Source: Streptomyces pluripotens
GTDB lineage: Bacteria > Actinomycetota > Actinomycetes > Streptomycetales > Streptomycetaceae
Direction: 5' to 3'
Length of the DNA: 64,000 bases
NCBI RefSeq assembly: GCF_000802245.2
Contig: NZ_CP021080.1
Span: 2,170,001 to 2,234,000, forward strand
Shown here: one piece after another, positions 9,304-17,704 of the stretch
Layout of the letters: each line of letters begins with the position of its first letter
How positions within the stretch are numbered: position 1 is the stretch's first letter
Notes under the pieces: generated by a model
Told to the model about the DNA's origin: nothing
The model's input: the letters and a program-made list of their open reading frames with translations, nothing else
Database searches by the model: none
Position numbers and translations under genes: made by a program

Positions 9304-9707
9304 CTACGGAGGTTCCAGGCCGAGTCCGGCTATGAAGCCGTCGAGGATCTCTGGTCGGTGTTGAACGCTGCGTAGGCGGTGCTTCACGACTGAGGTGAGG
9401 TCGTTAATCGCGCGGGGTGCGAGGTTGGCCAGGGACTTCTTCAGATGCGTCCAGACGCCTTCGGCGGGGTTGAGGTCGGGTGCGTAGAGCGGGAGCTTGA
9501 CGATGGTGAGCCAGTCGCTGTTGCGGTGGCAGAACTCCCGCAGGGGTTTGGCGTGGTGGGTGCTGGCGTTGTCCCAGACCAGGATCAGCGGGGCACCGTC
9601 GAGCTGCCGGTGTGCGGTGGTAATCAGTTCTGCGCATTCTCGGGTGCGGAAGCCTTTCTTCTCGCCCGTGCGGCCTTGGTACGTCTGGGTCCGGTAGATC
9701 AGCCTGG
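9304..9707 (-). pseudogene. IS630-family transposase, C-terminal fragment
   Basis: Leftward translation gives the end of an IS630/Tc1-type DDE transposase: LIYRTQTYQGRTGEKKGF, LILVWDNASTHHAKPL (second Asp), and LPLYAPDLNPAEGVWTHLK (final Glu), with a stop at 9304-9306. The reading resumes on the far side of the ISAs1 insertion at 11046-11075 (VRPGRATRLI) and then breaks off at the junction with the IS256 fragment. The N-terminal half is absent, so it is inactive. Confidence 0.8.
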
Positions 9708-11045
9708 CAGGGCTGTTGCAAAGTCTTTTGATCTTGCGTGGGAGCGCTGGTCAGGCAAGGCCGAGGAGGTCCAGTGGTCGGCGGAAGCCGTCGTAGGACA
9801 TCTCGCGGAGTCCGGCCGCGATGTTCGCGTGGCCGGAGGCTCGCAGTGTGTTGATCGCGAAGCTGCGGAGGGTGGCCATGTTGTCCGGGCCGTGTCCGGT
9901 TCGGACCGTGGAGGCGTCCTCGGCGAAGGCGGTGTCTCGGACGAAGTGGAGACGGTTCTCGATGATCCACTGCGAACGGACGATCTTCGCGATGCGCTCG
10001 GGGGAGGCTTCGCGGCTGGCCAGGTCCGTGATGACGTAGACCGTCTCGCGGCTGCGTTTGCCGGTCTTGCGCTGAGTGCGGTGCCGGACGATCTTCGCGA
10101 CCTGGACCGCGTGGGGGAAGTCGACGCCGAGGTCGGTGATGGTCAGGGCCTGCACGACGCGGGTCTCCAGGCGTCCGTGGGCATCGGTGCGGTCGTAGAA
10201 CTTCGCACTCGCCTTCTCCCAGGGCAGGGTGGCGAGTTGGCGGTGCAGGTTCTTCTGGTTGCGCTTCACGGTGAAGGCGTAGTGCGCCTTCTTCTCCTCG
10301 ACGAGGAACCGGGCGTGATCGCGCTGGCAGTGCAGGGCATCCGCGGAGACCGTGACGCCGGTCAGGTCGTAGGGCGCCAGCAAGGCGTCAAAGCAGGTGA
10401 TTTCGTTCGTCTTGCCGGGGACCCGCAGTTGGGTGACGGTCAGGCCGGCGCCGGTGATCGCGGCCAGCAGATGGGCGGCCGGGATCTCGCCGTGGCGCGA
10501 GCCGCGGGCGCTCTTGCCGTCCACCGCGAGGGTGTCCGCCCCGGCCGGATCGGATCCGAGCAGGTCGGCGAGCCCGCCGGGGCAGGCGGCGTTCAGGACG
10601 CGGCGGATGGTCGCCGCACTCGGCGCGATGCGCACGTTCAAGACCGTCGTGGCGCGGGCGCCGAGCCGGGCGAGCGTGTCCTGCGGGGCGCTCGCTGCCC
10701 ACTGGCCGATCGCGGCGAAGGAACGGGCTCCGGTCAGCACCGCCGAGCAGGCCACCAGCAGCACGCTCACGAACGAGTGACGCTTCCCGCGCCGATGCCG
10801 GGGGTCGGCCAAGGTCCGCAGCCGCAGGGCCAGCGGTCCGATCAACCGGTGCTGACGGGTGGGCGACTTGATCAGACAGACGGTGGCAGACTGACGGCAC
10901 ATCGAAGCTCCGGGCGGTGCGGGCGACTTGATCGGTCACCGGCATCAACCGGAGCTTCGTTGCGTACGGACCGGGCCGACCGCGCATCGTCATACCGTCG
11001 CGACCTGCGCACTCACGTGATCACCGGGACTTTGAAACCGCCCTG
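9708..11045 (-). mobile_element. ISAs1-family insertion sequence, intact
   Basis: A 1338-bp element with ends CAGGGCTGTTGCAAAGTC (left) and, on the opposite strand, CAGGGCGGTTTCAAAGTC (right), matching at 16 of 18 positions. It is flanked by a perfect 10-bp target duplication, ATCAGCCTGG, at 9698-9707 and 11046-11055. It sits inside the IS630 fragment, whose codons join when one repeat copy is removed. Confidence 0.93.
9751..10902 (-). CDS. ISAs1-family transposase
   Basis: A 383-residue, apparently complete transposase that fills the element. The N-terminal region (LADPRHRRGKRHSFVSVLLV) is typical of ISAs1/H-repeat proteins. The catalytic acidic residues are likely those in LAVDGKSARGS, TVSADALHCQRDHARFLVE and the C-terminal WIIENRLHFVRDTAFAEDAS segment. 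No frameshift or stop is seen, so it is likely active. Confidence 0.92.
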   Translation of the reverse strand: MCRQSATVCLIKSPTRQHRLIGPLALRLRTLADPRHRRGKRHSFVSVLLVACSAVLTGARSFAAIGQWAASAPQDTLARLGARATTVLNVRIAPSAATIRRVLNAACPGGLADLLGSDPAGADTLAVDGKSARGSRHGEIPAAHLLAAITGAGLTVTQLRVPGKTNEITCFDALLAPYDLTGVTVSADALHCQRDHARFLVEEKKAHYAFTVKRNQKNLHRQLATLPWEKASAKFYDRTDAHGRLETRVVQALTITDLGVDFPHAVQVAKIVRHRTQRKTGKRSRETVYVITDLASREASPERIAKIVRSQWIIENRLHFVRDTAFAEDASTVRTGHGPDNMATLRSFAINTLRASGHANIAAGLREMSYDGFRRPLDLLGLA

Positions 11046-11075
11046 ATCAGCCTGGTGGCGCGGCCCGGTCTGACG

Positions 11076-11578
11076 CAGATCGTCCGCAAGCGGCAGCGCC
11101 GTCTGACCGGCGTGGACGAGATGGTGCTGTCCCTGTCCGCGAAGGGCCTCACGCACGGGGAGATATCGGCTCATCTGGCCGAGGTGTACGGGGCGGAGGT
11201 GTCCAAGCAGACCATCACCACGATCACCGACGCGGTGATGGAGGGCATGGCGGAATGGCAGGCCCGCCCGTGGAAACCGCCGCGTGTACCCGGTCGTCTT
11301 CGTGGACGCTATCAACGTCAAGATTCGCGATGGCAAGGTCGCCAATCGCCCTGTCTACGTGGCGATGGCCGTCACGGTCGAGGGCACCCGGGACATTCTC
11401 GGGATCTGGGCCGGTGACGGTGGTGAGGGCGCCAAGCACTGGCTGCAGGTCTTCACCGAGCTGAAGAATCGCGGAGTTGAAGATGTCCTGATGCTCGTCT
11501 GCGACGGGCTGAAGGGTCTACCGGACGCTGTTGAGACGGTCTGGCCCCGCACGGTCGTCCAAACGTGCATCGTTCACT
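11076..11578 (+). pseudogene. IS256-family transposase, N-terminal-truncated first half
   Basis: The frame begins at about QIVRKRQRRLTGVDEMVLSL, so roughly the first 100 residues of a normal IS256 transposase are missing. It then shifts frame around 11265-11283 and continues with VYPVVFVDAINVKIRDGKV (first catalytic Asp) to VVQTCIVH, where ISAzo13 interrupts it. The second half resumes at 13740. Confidence 0.85.
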
Positions 11579-13739
11579 GGAGCCGTACGGAAACAAGATG
11601 TCGCTTCCGGCAGTGTGCCTCGTTGACCTGGTATGGCGTTTTCGGAGGGGGAGCACGGTCAACTCGCCGTGCGGTTCGAGGTATTGCTGCCGCATCTGGA
11701 CGAGCGGCAGCGGCGTTTGCTGCTGGCGGCCGAGGCGAGGTTGCTGGGGCATGGCGGTGTCCGGGCCGTCGCGCGGGTCGCGGGGGTGAGCGAGACCACG
11801 GTCCGCAGGGGTGTCTTCGAGCTGGAGGCAGGCGAGGCCCCACCACCTGCAGGCCGGACTCGCAGGTCGGGCGGGGGCCGCAAGCGGGCCGAGGAGGTCG
11901 ATCCGGCTCTGCTGCCTGCGTTGATGGCGCTGGTCGAGCCGGATGAGCGGGGCGATCCGATGTCGCCGCTGCGGTGGACGACGAAGTCGCTGCGGAACCT
12001 CGCCGAGGAGCTGACGCGTCAGGGGCATCCGGTGTCCGCGATGACGGTGGGTCGGCTGCTGAAGGACAGCGGGTTCAGCCTCCAGGCCCAGGCCAAGACT
12101 CTGGAGGGAAAGCAGCACCCGGAGCGGGACGCCCAGTTCCGCTACCTCAACGAGCAGGTCAAGCAGCACCAGGCCGACGACGAGCCGGTCATCAGCGTGG
12201 ACACGAAGAAGAAGGAGATGATCGGCCGACTGCCCAACCCCGGACGGCAGTGGCGTCCGAAGGGCGACCCGGTCCGGGTCGACGACCACAGCTTCTTCTC
12301 CGGGCCGACGGGTGAAGCGGCGATCCCGTATGGCATCTACGATCTTTCGGCGGACACCGGCTGGGTCAATGTCGGCACCGACCACGACACCTCGGTCTTC
12401 GCGGTCACTTCGATCCGTCGCTGGTGGGAGGTTCGGGGTCGCCACGACTATCCGCAGGCCACCCGGCTGCTGATCACCGCGGACGCGGGTGGCTCCAACG
12501 GCTACCGCTTCCGCGTCTGGAAGGCGGAGCTGGCCAGACTCGCCTCCGAGACGGGCCTGGCGATCACCGTCTGTCACTTCCCTCCCGGTACGTCGAAATG
12601 GAACAAGATCGAGCACCGGTTGTTCTCCCACATCACGATGAACTGGCGGGGCCGCCCGTTGACCAGCTATGAAGTCGTTGTCCAGTCCATCGCCGCGACC
12701 CGCACCCGTAGTGGGCTGCGGGTCGAAGCGGAACTCGACACCAGCCGCTATCCCCTTGGGCATCGCCATCAGCAAGGCCCAGCTGAAGGGCCTGCCCATC
12801 GAGTACCACGACACGCACGGCGCCTGGAACTACACCGTCCGCCCCATTGCCGACCATGTCGATGGCGAACTCGCCCAGGTCGCGGATCAGGACACAGCCC
12901 GCCGGCGGGTGCTCGACCTGCTGTCCGAGCCGGCCCTGACCGGGATGAGCCGCGAGGAACTGGCGGCCCTGTGCGGGAAGATCACGCCCGAGCTGGGCTC
13001 CCTGCGTGAGGAACGCCTGCACCGCAAGCGTGGCGGACCTCGCCGCCACGGGGCCGGAGACAACAAGCACCCGGTCCTCGCCCCCGCGGACCGGGTCCTG
13101 CTGAGCGTGATCTACCTCCGGCACGTGTGCTCACAGAACCTGCTGGCCGAGATGCTGGGCCTGTGCCAGCGCACCATCGGCCCGTCCATCAAGGAGGTCC
13201 GACGGCTCCTTCAGGAAAGCAGCATCTCCATCACACCCACCACGCTGTGTTTCTCAAGCGGTCAGGAGATCGAGGACTTCGTACGCACCGGGGCACCGGT
13301 CACCGCCCGGCTCCAGCTCACGCACCGCCTGGCCGACCCGTCCCTGACCGGGATGGACCGCGCTGAACTCGCCGACCTCATCGACCAGTTGTCGCTGCAG
13401 CAGGCCGCCTTGATCGAGCGGCGCCGCCACCATCAGCGCGGCGGACCGCGTCAGCCAGGCACCCGCGGAGGCGTCTTCCGTCAGAAGATCACCGATGCCG
13501 AACGCCTCCTGGCCGCCGTCCTTTATCAGCGCAAGCTCGGCACTCGGCAGGTCCTGGCAGATGCTTTCGGCGTCAGTCTCGGCACCCTCAACAACGCCCT
13601 CGCCGCTCGCCGACGCCCACCCCGTCCTCCACGAAGCCGGAATCGCCCTGCCGCCCGCCCCGACCCGCTTCACCAGCGGCGCCGAATTGCTCGCATCCGT
13701 CAGCAGCGACACGCCAACAGGTTGATTCTCTACGGCTCC
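11579..13739 (+). mobile_element. ISAzo13-family insertion sequence inside an IS256 transposase gene
   Basis: A 2161-bp element with terminal inverted repeat GGAGCCGTA at 11579-11587 and its complement TACGGCTCC at 13731-13739, with similarity continuing a few bases inward. It is flanked by a 3-bp direct repeat, ACT, at 11576-11578 and 13740-13742. Removing the element and one ACT restores the IS256 reading VVQTCIVH-LIRNSIRYCARQDW. Confidence 0.88.
11633..13725 (+). pseudogene. ISAzo13-family transposase, two frameshifts
   Basis: The first frame (ATG 11633, MAFSEGEHGQLAV) covers the helix-turn-helix and the DDE core: PVISVDTKKKEMIG, LLITADAGGSNGYR and GTSKWNKIEHRLFSHI. At about 12758 an extra G in CCCCTTGGG moves the continuation (IAISKAQLKGLPIEYHDTHG) into another frame. 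A second shift is explained by a 7-bp tandem duplication CTCGCCG at 13599-13612. Correcting both gives one ~690-residue protein ending at 13725. The C-terminal extension contains two related modules (TGMSREELAALCGKI ... and TGMDRAELADLIDQL ...), each followed by a His/Arg-rich RRGGPRQ-like segment. It is inactive as read, unless the shifts are sequencing errors. Confidence 0.82.
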
Positions 13740-14197
13740 ACTTGATTCGCAACAGCATCCGGTACTGTGCTCGTCAGGACTGGGACAAGGTCGCCAAGGA
13801 CCTCAAGCCCGTCTACACCGCGCCGAGCGAGGCCGCCGCGGCCGAACGGTTCTTGGAGTTCTCCGAGAAGTGGGGCACCAAGTATCCGGCCGTGATCAAG
13901 CTGTGGTCCGACGCCTGGGCCGAGATGGTGCCTTTCTTGTCCTTCGACGTCGAAATCCGCAAGGTCATCTGCAGCACCAACGCGATCGAGAGCGTGAACG
14001 CCCGCATCCGCAAGGCGGTCCGGGCCCGCGGCCACTTCCCCACCGAGGGCGCCGCGTTGAAATGCGTCTACATGGCGCTGATGAGCCTGAACCCGACCGG
14101 CAAGGGCCGCCGCCGCTGGACGATGCGCTGGAAGCCACCCCTGAACGCCTTCCAGATCGCTTTCGATGGCCACCTGACCCCCACCGGCCAGCGATAG
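13740..14197 (+). pseudogene. IS256-family transposase, C-terminal half
   Basis: It continues from LIRNSIRYCARQDWDKVAKDL through ICSTNAIESVNARIRKA (catalytic Glu region) and GRRRWTMRWKPPLNAFQIAF to a stop at 14197. It is contiguous with the fragment at 11076-11578 once the ISAzo13 element is removed. The IS256 right end lies within about 14200-14237, and beyond it is half of a terminator hairpin. Confidence 0.88.
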
Positions 14198-14284
14198 CTC
14201 AACAACCAAGATCAGCCGTTAAGTTGACACACCCGATCCCGGCGGGGCTTCCCATTCGCGCTCGGAAGTAGATCCGATCAGACT

Positions 14285-14650
14285 CTATGACATGACTATT
14301 CGATCCGCCTCTGGGAGCGAAGTCGGGGGTTCATCGCCATACCAGGCGTATTCAAGGCCGGATAGCATGCCCGTTTCAGTCCAGAGAATGATTTCGCCAA
14401 TAAGTTCACCCCCCTCGTCAATAACCGTGCAAGTTACTGGCACAACCCCATCCGGGATAGGAGCGGGAGGCTCGTCATCCGTGACTCGCAAGTCAACACT
14501 TGCAGAATTGGATCCCCACAGGGCCACCACCTGAACCCGATCAAGCTGATGGCGGAGCTCTGCCGCTCCAGGGAAATCCAGTTGTAGAATCTGCTCCGCT
14601 ACTGCCCGCTCCTTAGTGGTCAGCGGGCGCGGTTCAATGGGAACCCGCAT
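14285..14650 (-). CDS. Probable immunity protein 3, partner of orphan tip 3
   Basis: A 121-residue acidic soluble protein (VALWGSNSASVDLRV, CTVIDEGGELIGEIILWTETG, LEYAWYGDEPP) with no signal peptide. Its ATG (14648-14650) directly abuts the stop codon (14651-14653) of the tip 3 sequence, the arrangement expected for a toxin/immunity pair. The position (tip, immunity, then former integrase side) is the same as for the two other pairs in the window. I do not recognise the family; the immunity role is inferred from position. Confidence 0.7.
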   Translation of the reverse strand: MRVPIEPRPLTTKERAVAEQILQLDFPGAAELRHQLDRVQVVALWGSNSASVDLRVTDDEPPAPIPDGVVPVTCTVIDEGGELIGEIILWTETGMLSGLEYAWYGDEPPTSLPEADRIVMS

Positions 14651-15010
14651 CTACTTGCCTCCAGGGAACTTATCAGGGTTGAACGTCGTGCCGATTCTCG
14701 GAACGCCGTTTACGACAGCTCCTCGAATAGTCACGTTCTCACCATCAATTACTCGACTCACTTCAAATCGCCCCGCTGCCGGAAGGTCGCTTACATCTCC
14801 CAGACTGTCCACGATACGTCGCATTGCCTGCTCGCGGCCGCCAGAACGAGCGACTAGGTCAGCGAAGCCATGCTTCTCCGGGTCGATAACATGCTCCAGC
14901 TTTGCTGGCGTACTCGCCGACTTGTAGGTCTCGTCCAGGATTTTCGGACAAAGTCCACCCGAATTGTGCACGAGGACCGGAGTCTGCCCCGCCAGCACAT
15001 AGTACGTGTG
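14651..15010 (-). pseudogene. Orphan toxin tip 3 (displaced C-terminal domain, no start)
   Basis: It begins at the recombination core with HTYYVLAGQTPVLVHNSGG, the last ~20 residues of a Hint domain including the His-Asn cleavage site. A ~100-residue tip follows (KLEHVIDPEKHGFADLV, FEVSRVIDGENVTIRGAVV, GTTFNPDKFPGGK). Just upstream of the core the frame has a TAG, so there is no body and no conventional start (a GTG inside YYVLA is the only candidate). The tip differs from tips 1 and 2. Its toxic activity is not recognised; a nuclease is plausible but not shown. It would be expressed only when joined to the toxin body. Confidence 0.75.
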
Positions 15011-15124
15011 CTACGCGGACGCCTGTACCTGCTTTTATGCAGGTCAAGCGCGATTTGCTGGTCCGGTGACGTGCGTGAGTGTCCGTGGTTGTGCGGGGTT
15101 GTTGCCGTCAGCTACTGCCGTCAG
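14997..15124. repeat. Site A: recombination core, hairpin and arm repeats
   Basis: The core ACATAGTACGTGTG is at 14997-15010; with flanks it reads GCACA-TAGTACG-TGTGC, a 5-bp inverted repeat around 7 bp. A hairpin ACCTGC-TTTTAT-GCAGGT follows at 15027-15044. Two copies of (G/C)TTGCCGTCA-type repeats are at 15101-15124, 91 nt from the core. The core is the junction between element 1 (right) and the tip of element 0 (left). Confidence 0.85.
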
Positions 15125-15129
15125 CCAGT

Positions 15130-15600
15130 TCAGCCCAGGTACGGCTTCTCGCGCTGTTCCAGGAAGTGCTGGAGCCTGAGCTGTTGGGTGTGGTGCATCG
15201 GTAGCTGCTCGATCTCTTCCGGCGGCACGAACCGGAGCTCGGTGGACTCGTCAGAGATTGCCAGCTGGCCGCCGGTGATGCGGGCGGTGAAGCAGACGTT
15301 GAACTGGCGGCGGACCTCGCCGTCGGTGTAGGCGATGATGTGTTTCGGGTCGGTGTAGGTGCCGACCAGGCCGGTGATCTCGACGTCCAGGCCGGTCTCT
15401 TCCTTGACCTCGCGGACGGCCGTGCCTGGCAGGGAGTCGGTGAGGTCCATTCCGCCTCCGGGCAGGGCCCATAGGTCGTTGTCGCGGCGGCGCTGGAGGA
15501 GGATGCGCCCGTGATCGTCGGTGACGACGGCGGAGGCGGCGACGACCATGCTGTTCGGCTTGGGCGCGTTCGGGTCGCCGTAGTACTCGGTACGGGCCAC
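15130..15600 (-). CDS. Nudix hydrolase
   Basis: 156 residues from GTG 15600 (VARTEYYGDP), with GAGGAAGG just upstream and the stop of the preceding gene 2 nt away, so the two are translationally coupled. The Nudix box region reads GGMDLTDSLPGTAVREVKEE-TGL, matching GX5EX7REUXEEXGU except that the first Glu is Asp. The fold is MutT-like and hydrolyses a nucleoside diphosphate derivative of unknown identity. Nudix genes paired with an HTH regulator are a familiar part of pSAM2-like elements (from memory). Confidence 0.88.
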   Translation of the reverse strand: MARTEYYGDPNAPKPNSMVVAASAVVTDDHGRILLQRRRDNDLWALPGGGMDLTDSLPGTAVREVKEETGLDVEITGLVGTYTDPKHIIAYTDGEVRRQFNVCFTARITGGQLAISDESTELRFVPPEEIEQLPMHHTQQLRLQHFLEQREKPYLG

Positions 15601-15602
15601 GG

Positions 15603-16349
15603 TCAGCCTTCCTCTCGTACGGGGGTTGCTGTCGTCCACACGGCGTCGAAGCTCTCGGCATAGGTGTCGAACATGCCGCCTGCCTCGTGTCGGCGAAGAT
15701 GCCACAAGGGGGCGGCGTACGCGTTGACGCCCCAGACATGGGCGTTGACGAGTTGCTGGTCGTCAGCGCGGTAGAGGGAGTTGTAGAGCGTGGTTTCGTG
15801 GGTGCGGACTTCGATGCCCGGGGTGCTGGCGAGGGGTCTGTAGTGCATGAGCGCGAGGCGGCAGCGTGATTCGATGCCGTGGCCGAACCGCTCCTCCTGG
15901 CCGCGGGCTTGGACGGTGTCGCTGTCGGCGTCCCCGATCGCGATGCGGACGGTGCAGCCTTCGGCGGCGCGTTCGGTGAGGAGTTCGTTCAGCCGCGGGT
16001 ACGCCTCGTGGAGGAAGACGGCCGCGTAGACGAGGATGTCGATCCGTTCCCGGGCCTGGGCCATCAGGTCGGTGAACGTCGAGACGGGGATGTCGGCCCG
16101 CTGCTCGTAAAGCGCCACCAGTTCGGGGCTGATGGCGCGGGCGGGGCGGGCCTGGCGGAGCGCCGGCCAGAGTGCGTGCACGTCTTCTCCCAGGGCCTTG
16201 GCCGCCTGGAGGGCGGTGGCACGACGTGGGATACGCCCGAGGTTCACCCAGCGCTCGACCGACTTGGGGTCGACCTCGACCTGCTGAGCGAGTGCGGCGT
16301 ACGTCCAGCCTCCCGCCGCCATGACGGCTCGAAGTCTCTCGTTCGGCAC
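15603..16349 (-). CDS. HTH (XRE-type) regulator with C-terminal PLD-like domain
   Basis: A 248-residue protein. Residues 1-60 form an XRE-type helix-turn-helix (WTYAALAQQVEVDPKSVERWVNLGRIP). The remainder (ERIDILVYAAVFLHEAYPRL, GCTVRIAIGDADSD, LYNSLYRADDQQLVNAHVWG) resembles the phospholipase-D-like DUF5919 regulators of actinomycetes. Ordinary HKD catalytic motifs are not evident, so a ligand-sensing role is more likely than hydrolysis. It heads the two-gene operon with the Nudix hydrolase and probably controls element functions. Confidence 0.8.
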   Translation of the reverse strand: MPNERLRAVMAAGGWTYAALAQQVEVDPKSVERWVNLGRIPRRATALQAAKALGEDVHALWPALRQARPARAISPELVALYEQRADIPVSTFTDLMAQARERIDILVYAAVFLHEAYPRLNELLTERAAEGCTVRIAIGDADSDTVQARGQEERFGHGIESRCRLALMHYRPLASTPGIEVRTHETTLYNSLYRADDQQLVNAHVWGVNAYAAPLWHLRRHEAGGMFDTYAESFDAVWTTATPVREEG

Positions 16350-16604
16350 GAGTCTCCCCCCTCATGTCAGGACGGCACTAGGGACGTTCTACACGGTGCA
16401 GGACGTCCCGAAGTGGGGTTTGGTGGAGGTTCCTTCGTCCCGGTGACCGGCGTGAGGATCGGTGCCGACCCTGCGGCACCAACAGGCCCAGGGGCACGCA
16501 TCAACGCCGCCGAGGAGCGTCACCGTGCGAATGAGCACCACCCCATGTGTTCCCGCCCTGCGACTGAACGGCCGGTCGCGCGCCGCCTCGCCGGGGTGGT
16601 CACG

Positions 16605-16847
16605 ATGACGGCCCCCACCCCTGATACCGGCGAGCACACCGTCTCGCCCGATACCGGCGCCCTGGTGGTCGACCGGCGGAACGGCAAGGTAGGCGTGGTG
16701 ATGGGGCATGTGGGGCCGTACGTGCAGCTTCGACCGCCACGCGGTGGCCGGGAGTGGGACGTGCCGCCCGAGGACGTTCGCCCACCGACTCCGACGGAGG
16801 AGTTGAGCGCGAAGGTGGCCGTGGCCAACCGGAGGTGGGGACGGTGA
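16605..16847 (+). CDS. Small hypothetical protein of element 1
   Basis: 80 residues from ATG 16605 (MTAPTPDTGEHT), with a compact beta-rich core GALVVDRRNGKVGVVMGHVG-PYVQLRPPRGGREW. The frame stays open further upstream, but that part is low-complexity. It overlaps the next gene by 4 nt (GTGA). This is a small-protein type common in Streptomyces genomes and elements, of unknown function. The 255 bp upstream, between it and the divergent HTH gene, should hold both promoters. Confidence 0.65.
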   Translation: MTAPTPDTGEHTVSPDTGALVVDRRNGKVGVVMGHVGPYVQLRPPRGGREWDVPPEDVRPPTPTEELSAKVAVANRRWGR

Positions 16848-17080
16848 CCCCTCGCTCGGTCCTGCGCTACGAGACCTGGACTCTCCAGCCCGACCGCGAG
16901 CCGGACGCGGAGCCGGTCCTGTACGCGATGCAGTGCGCCGTGGACGGAGAGACCTCACCGTCAAGCGAGGACTTCGCCGAACCGCAGGACTGGGTACTGC
17001 GGCACTGCGGCCAGAACCCGTCCCACCACACCTACCGGGAGATCATCACGCGGCCCTGGCGGGCCTGGCGGCGAACGTGA
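16844..17080 (+). CDS. Small hypothetical protein, related to the element 2 protein at 20793-21023
   Basis: 78 residues from GTG 16844, overlapping the stop of the previous gene. YETWTLQPDREPDAEP-VLYAMQC and DWVLRHCGQNPSHHTYREIITRPWR match the layout of the 20793-21023 product (TYEAFCVTGGC, DWALRHSGRTGHDLFRRVFTDHAK). I recall this family as DUF7848. It occurs in both elements, so it belongs to the element backbone. Function unknown. Confidence 0.7.
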   Translation: MTPRSVLRYETWTLQPDREPDAEPVLYAMQCAVDGETSPSSEDFAEPQDWVLRHCGQNPSHHTYREIITRPWRAWRRT

Positions 17081-17232
17081 CCCGCCTCTCTCGACCAAGC
17101 GTCGCACCGCGCTGACCCACCCAACTCCCGTCCCTGCCGGGCACGGCCGATCGAGGCTCCCCCTCCTCGTCAGCCCTGGCAAGGGCGGGCCCTTACGTGC
17201 GTGCCGTGCCCATGGCCATGAGGTTCTGGCCT

Positions 17233-17270
17233 CAGCCACAGAAAGTCAGCCACAGAAAGTCAGCCACGAC
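17233..17270. repeat. 2.7 copies of a 14-bp tandem repeat (iteron-like)
   Basis: CAGCCACAGAAAGT at 17233-17246 and 17247-17260 is followed by CAGCCACGAC. It lies in a ~510-bp stretch (17081-17589) without convincing genes, just before a truncated rep. It may be a leftover of a replication or operator region. Confidence 0.6.
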
Positions 17271-17589
17271 GGCGGGTAAGCCGACCGATCATCCGTCACG
17301 TGTGTCTCGCTCAACCCCGCACCGGCATCAGCCCAGTTATCTCCATCGTCAAGGTCCCAGCCAGGCACAACGGCCGCGTTCCGGACGACAGCTCCGCCGG
17401 GGTGTCGACGCCGCACGGTACGAGCTCGCCGGACGGCCTCTCGGGAACCCGGCCGGTCTGCTGCTGAGCGGTCGGACAGCGGAGCTTCCGATCGGCAGTC
17501 CAGCCTATGCCTCTGGGCCCTGCGCGCCGAGTGGTCGGCGGCCGTCGCCAGCGGGGCGGTAGACAGGAGCGGGCGGCGGTCACCGGCCG

Positions 17590-17704
17590 CCGGCGCGGGG
17601 ACTATCTCGGCTCGGGCTACAGCCCCGGCGCGGCCCTCCTCGCCGCTGGCGTTTGGCATCGCAAGGAACTGGAACGGCAGTTCGCGGCCGAAGGGGGCTG
17701 CTGA
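17590..17704 (+). pseudogene. C-terminal remnant of a RepSA-like replication initiator
   Basis: The last ~37 codons before xis read RRGDYLGSGYSPGAALLAAG and then VWHRKELERQFAAEGG. This resembles the Trp/Tyr-Gly-x-Gly-Tyr C-terminus of AICE replication initiators as I remember them. The stop overlaps the xis start (TGATG), mirroring the rep-xis overlap in element 2. The rest of rep is gone, so a deletion removed rep and the transfer genes. Confidence 0.5.

Larger units (their letters stand above)
9147..15010. mobile_element. Element 0: oldest integrative element, interior overwritten by ISs
   Basis: Bounded by the degenerate site D and by the intact core of site A. It keeps the outer left-end hairpin and repeats, and at its right end a toxin tip, an immunity gene and half of a terminator (14238-14253), but no integrase. 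The interior consists of IS630-, ISAs1-, IS256- and ISAzo13-type sequences. The element is inferred from the order of end features shared with elements 1 and 2. Confidence 0.5.

Noticed and set aside
9404..9970. 188-codon minus-strand frame across the IS630/ISAs1 junction
   Set aside because: It runs in the wrong frame across both elements; the DDE motifs of IS630 and ISAs1 lie in other frames.
12750..12770. Programmed frameshift in the ISAzo13 transposase
   Set aside because: No slippery heptamer is visible, and a second shift is plainly a 7-bp duplication, so decay is the simpler explanation.
15101..15124. GTTGCCGTCA repeats as a CRISPR or satellite array
   Set aside because: Only two copies at each place, next to element ends, with no spacers of constant length.
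17197..17562. 121-codon frame in element 1 before the rep remnant
   Set aside because: Arg/Pro/Ser-rich with no ribosome-binding site, and it overlaps other frames equally well; not convincing.
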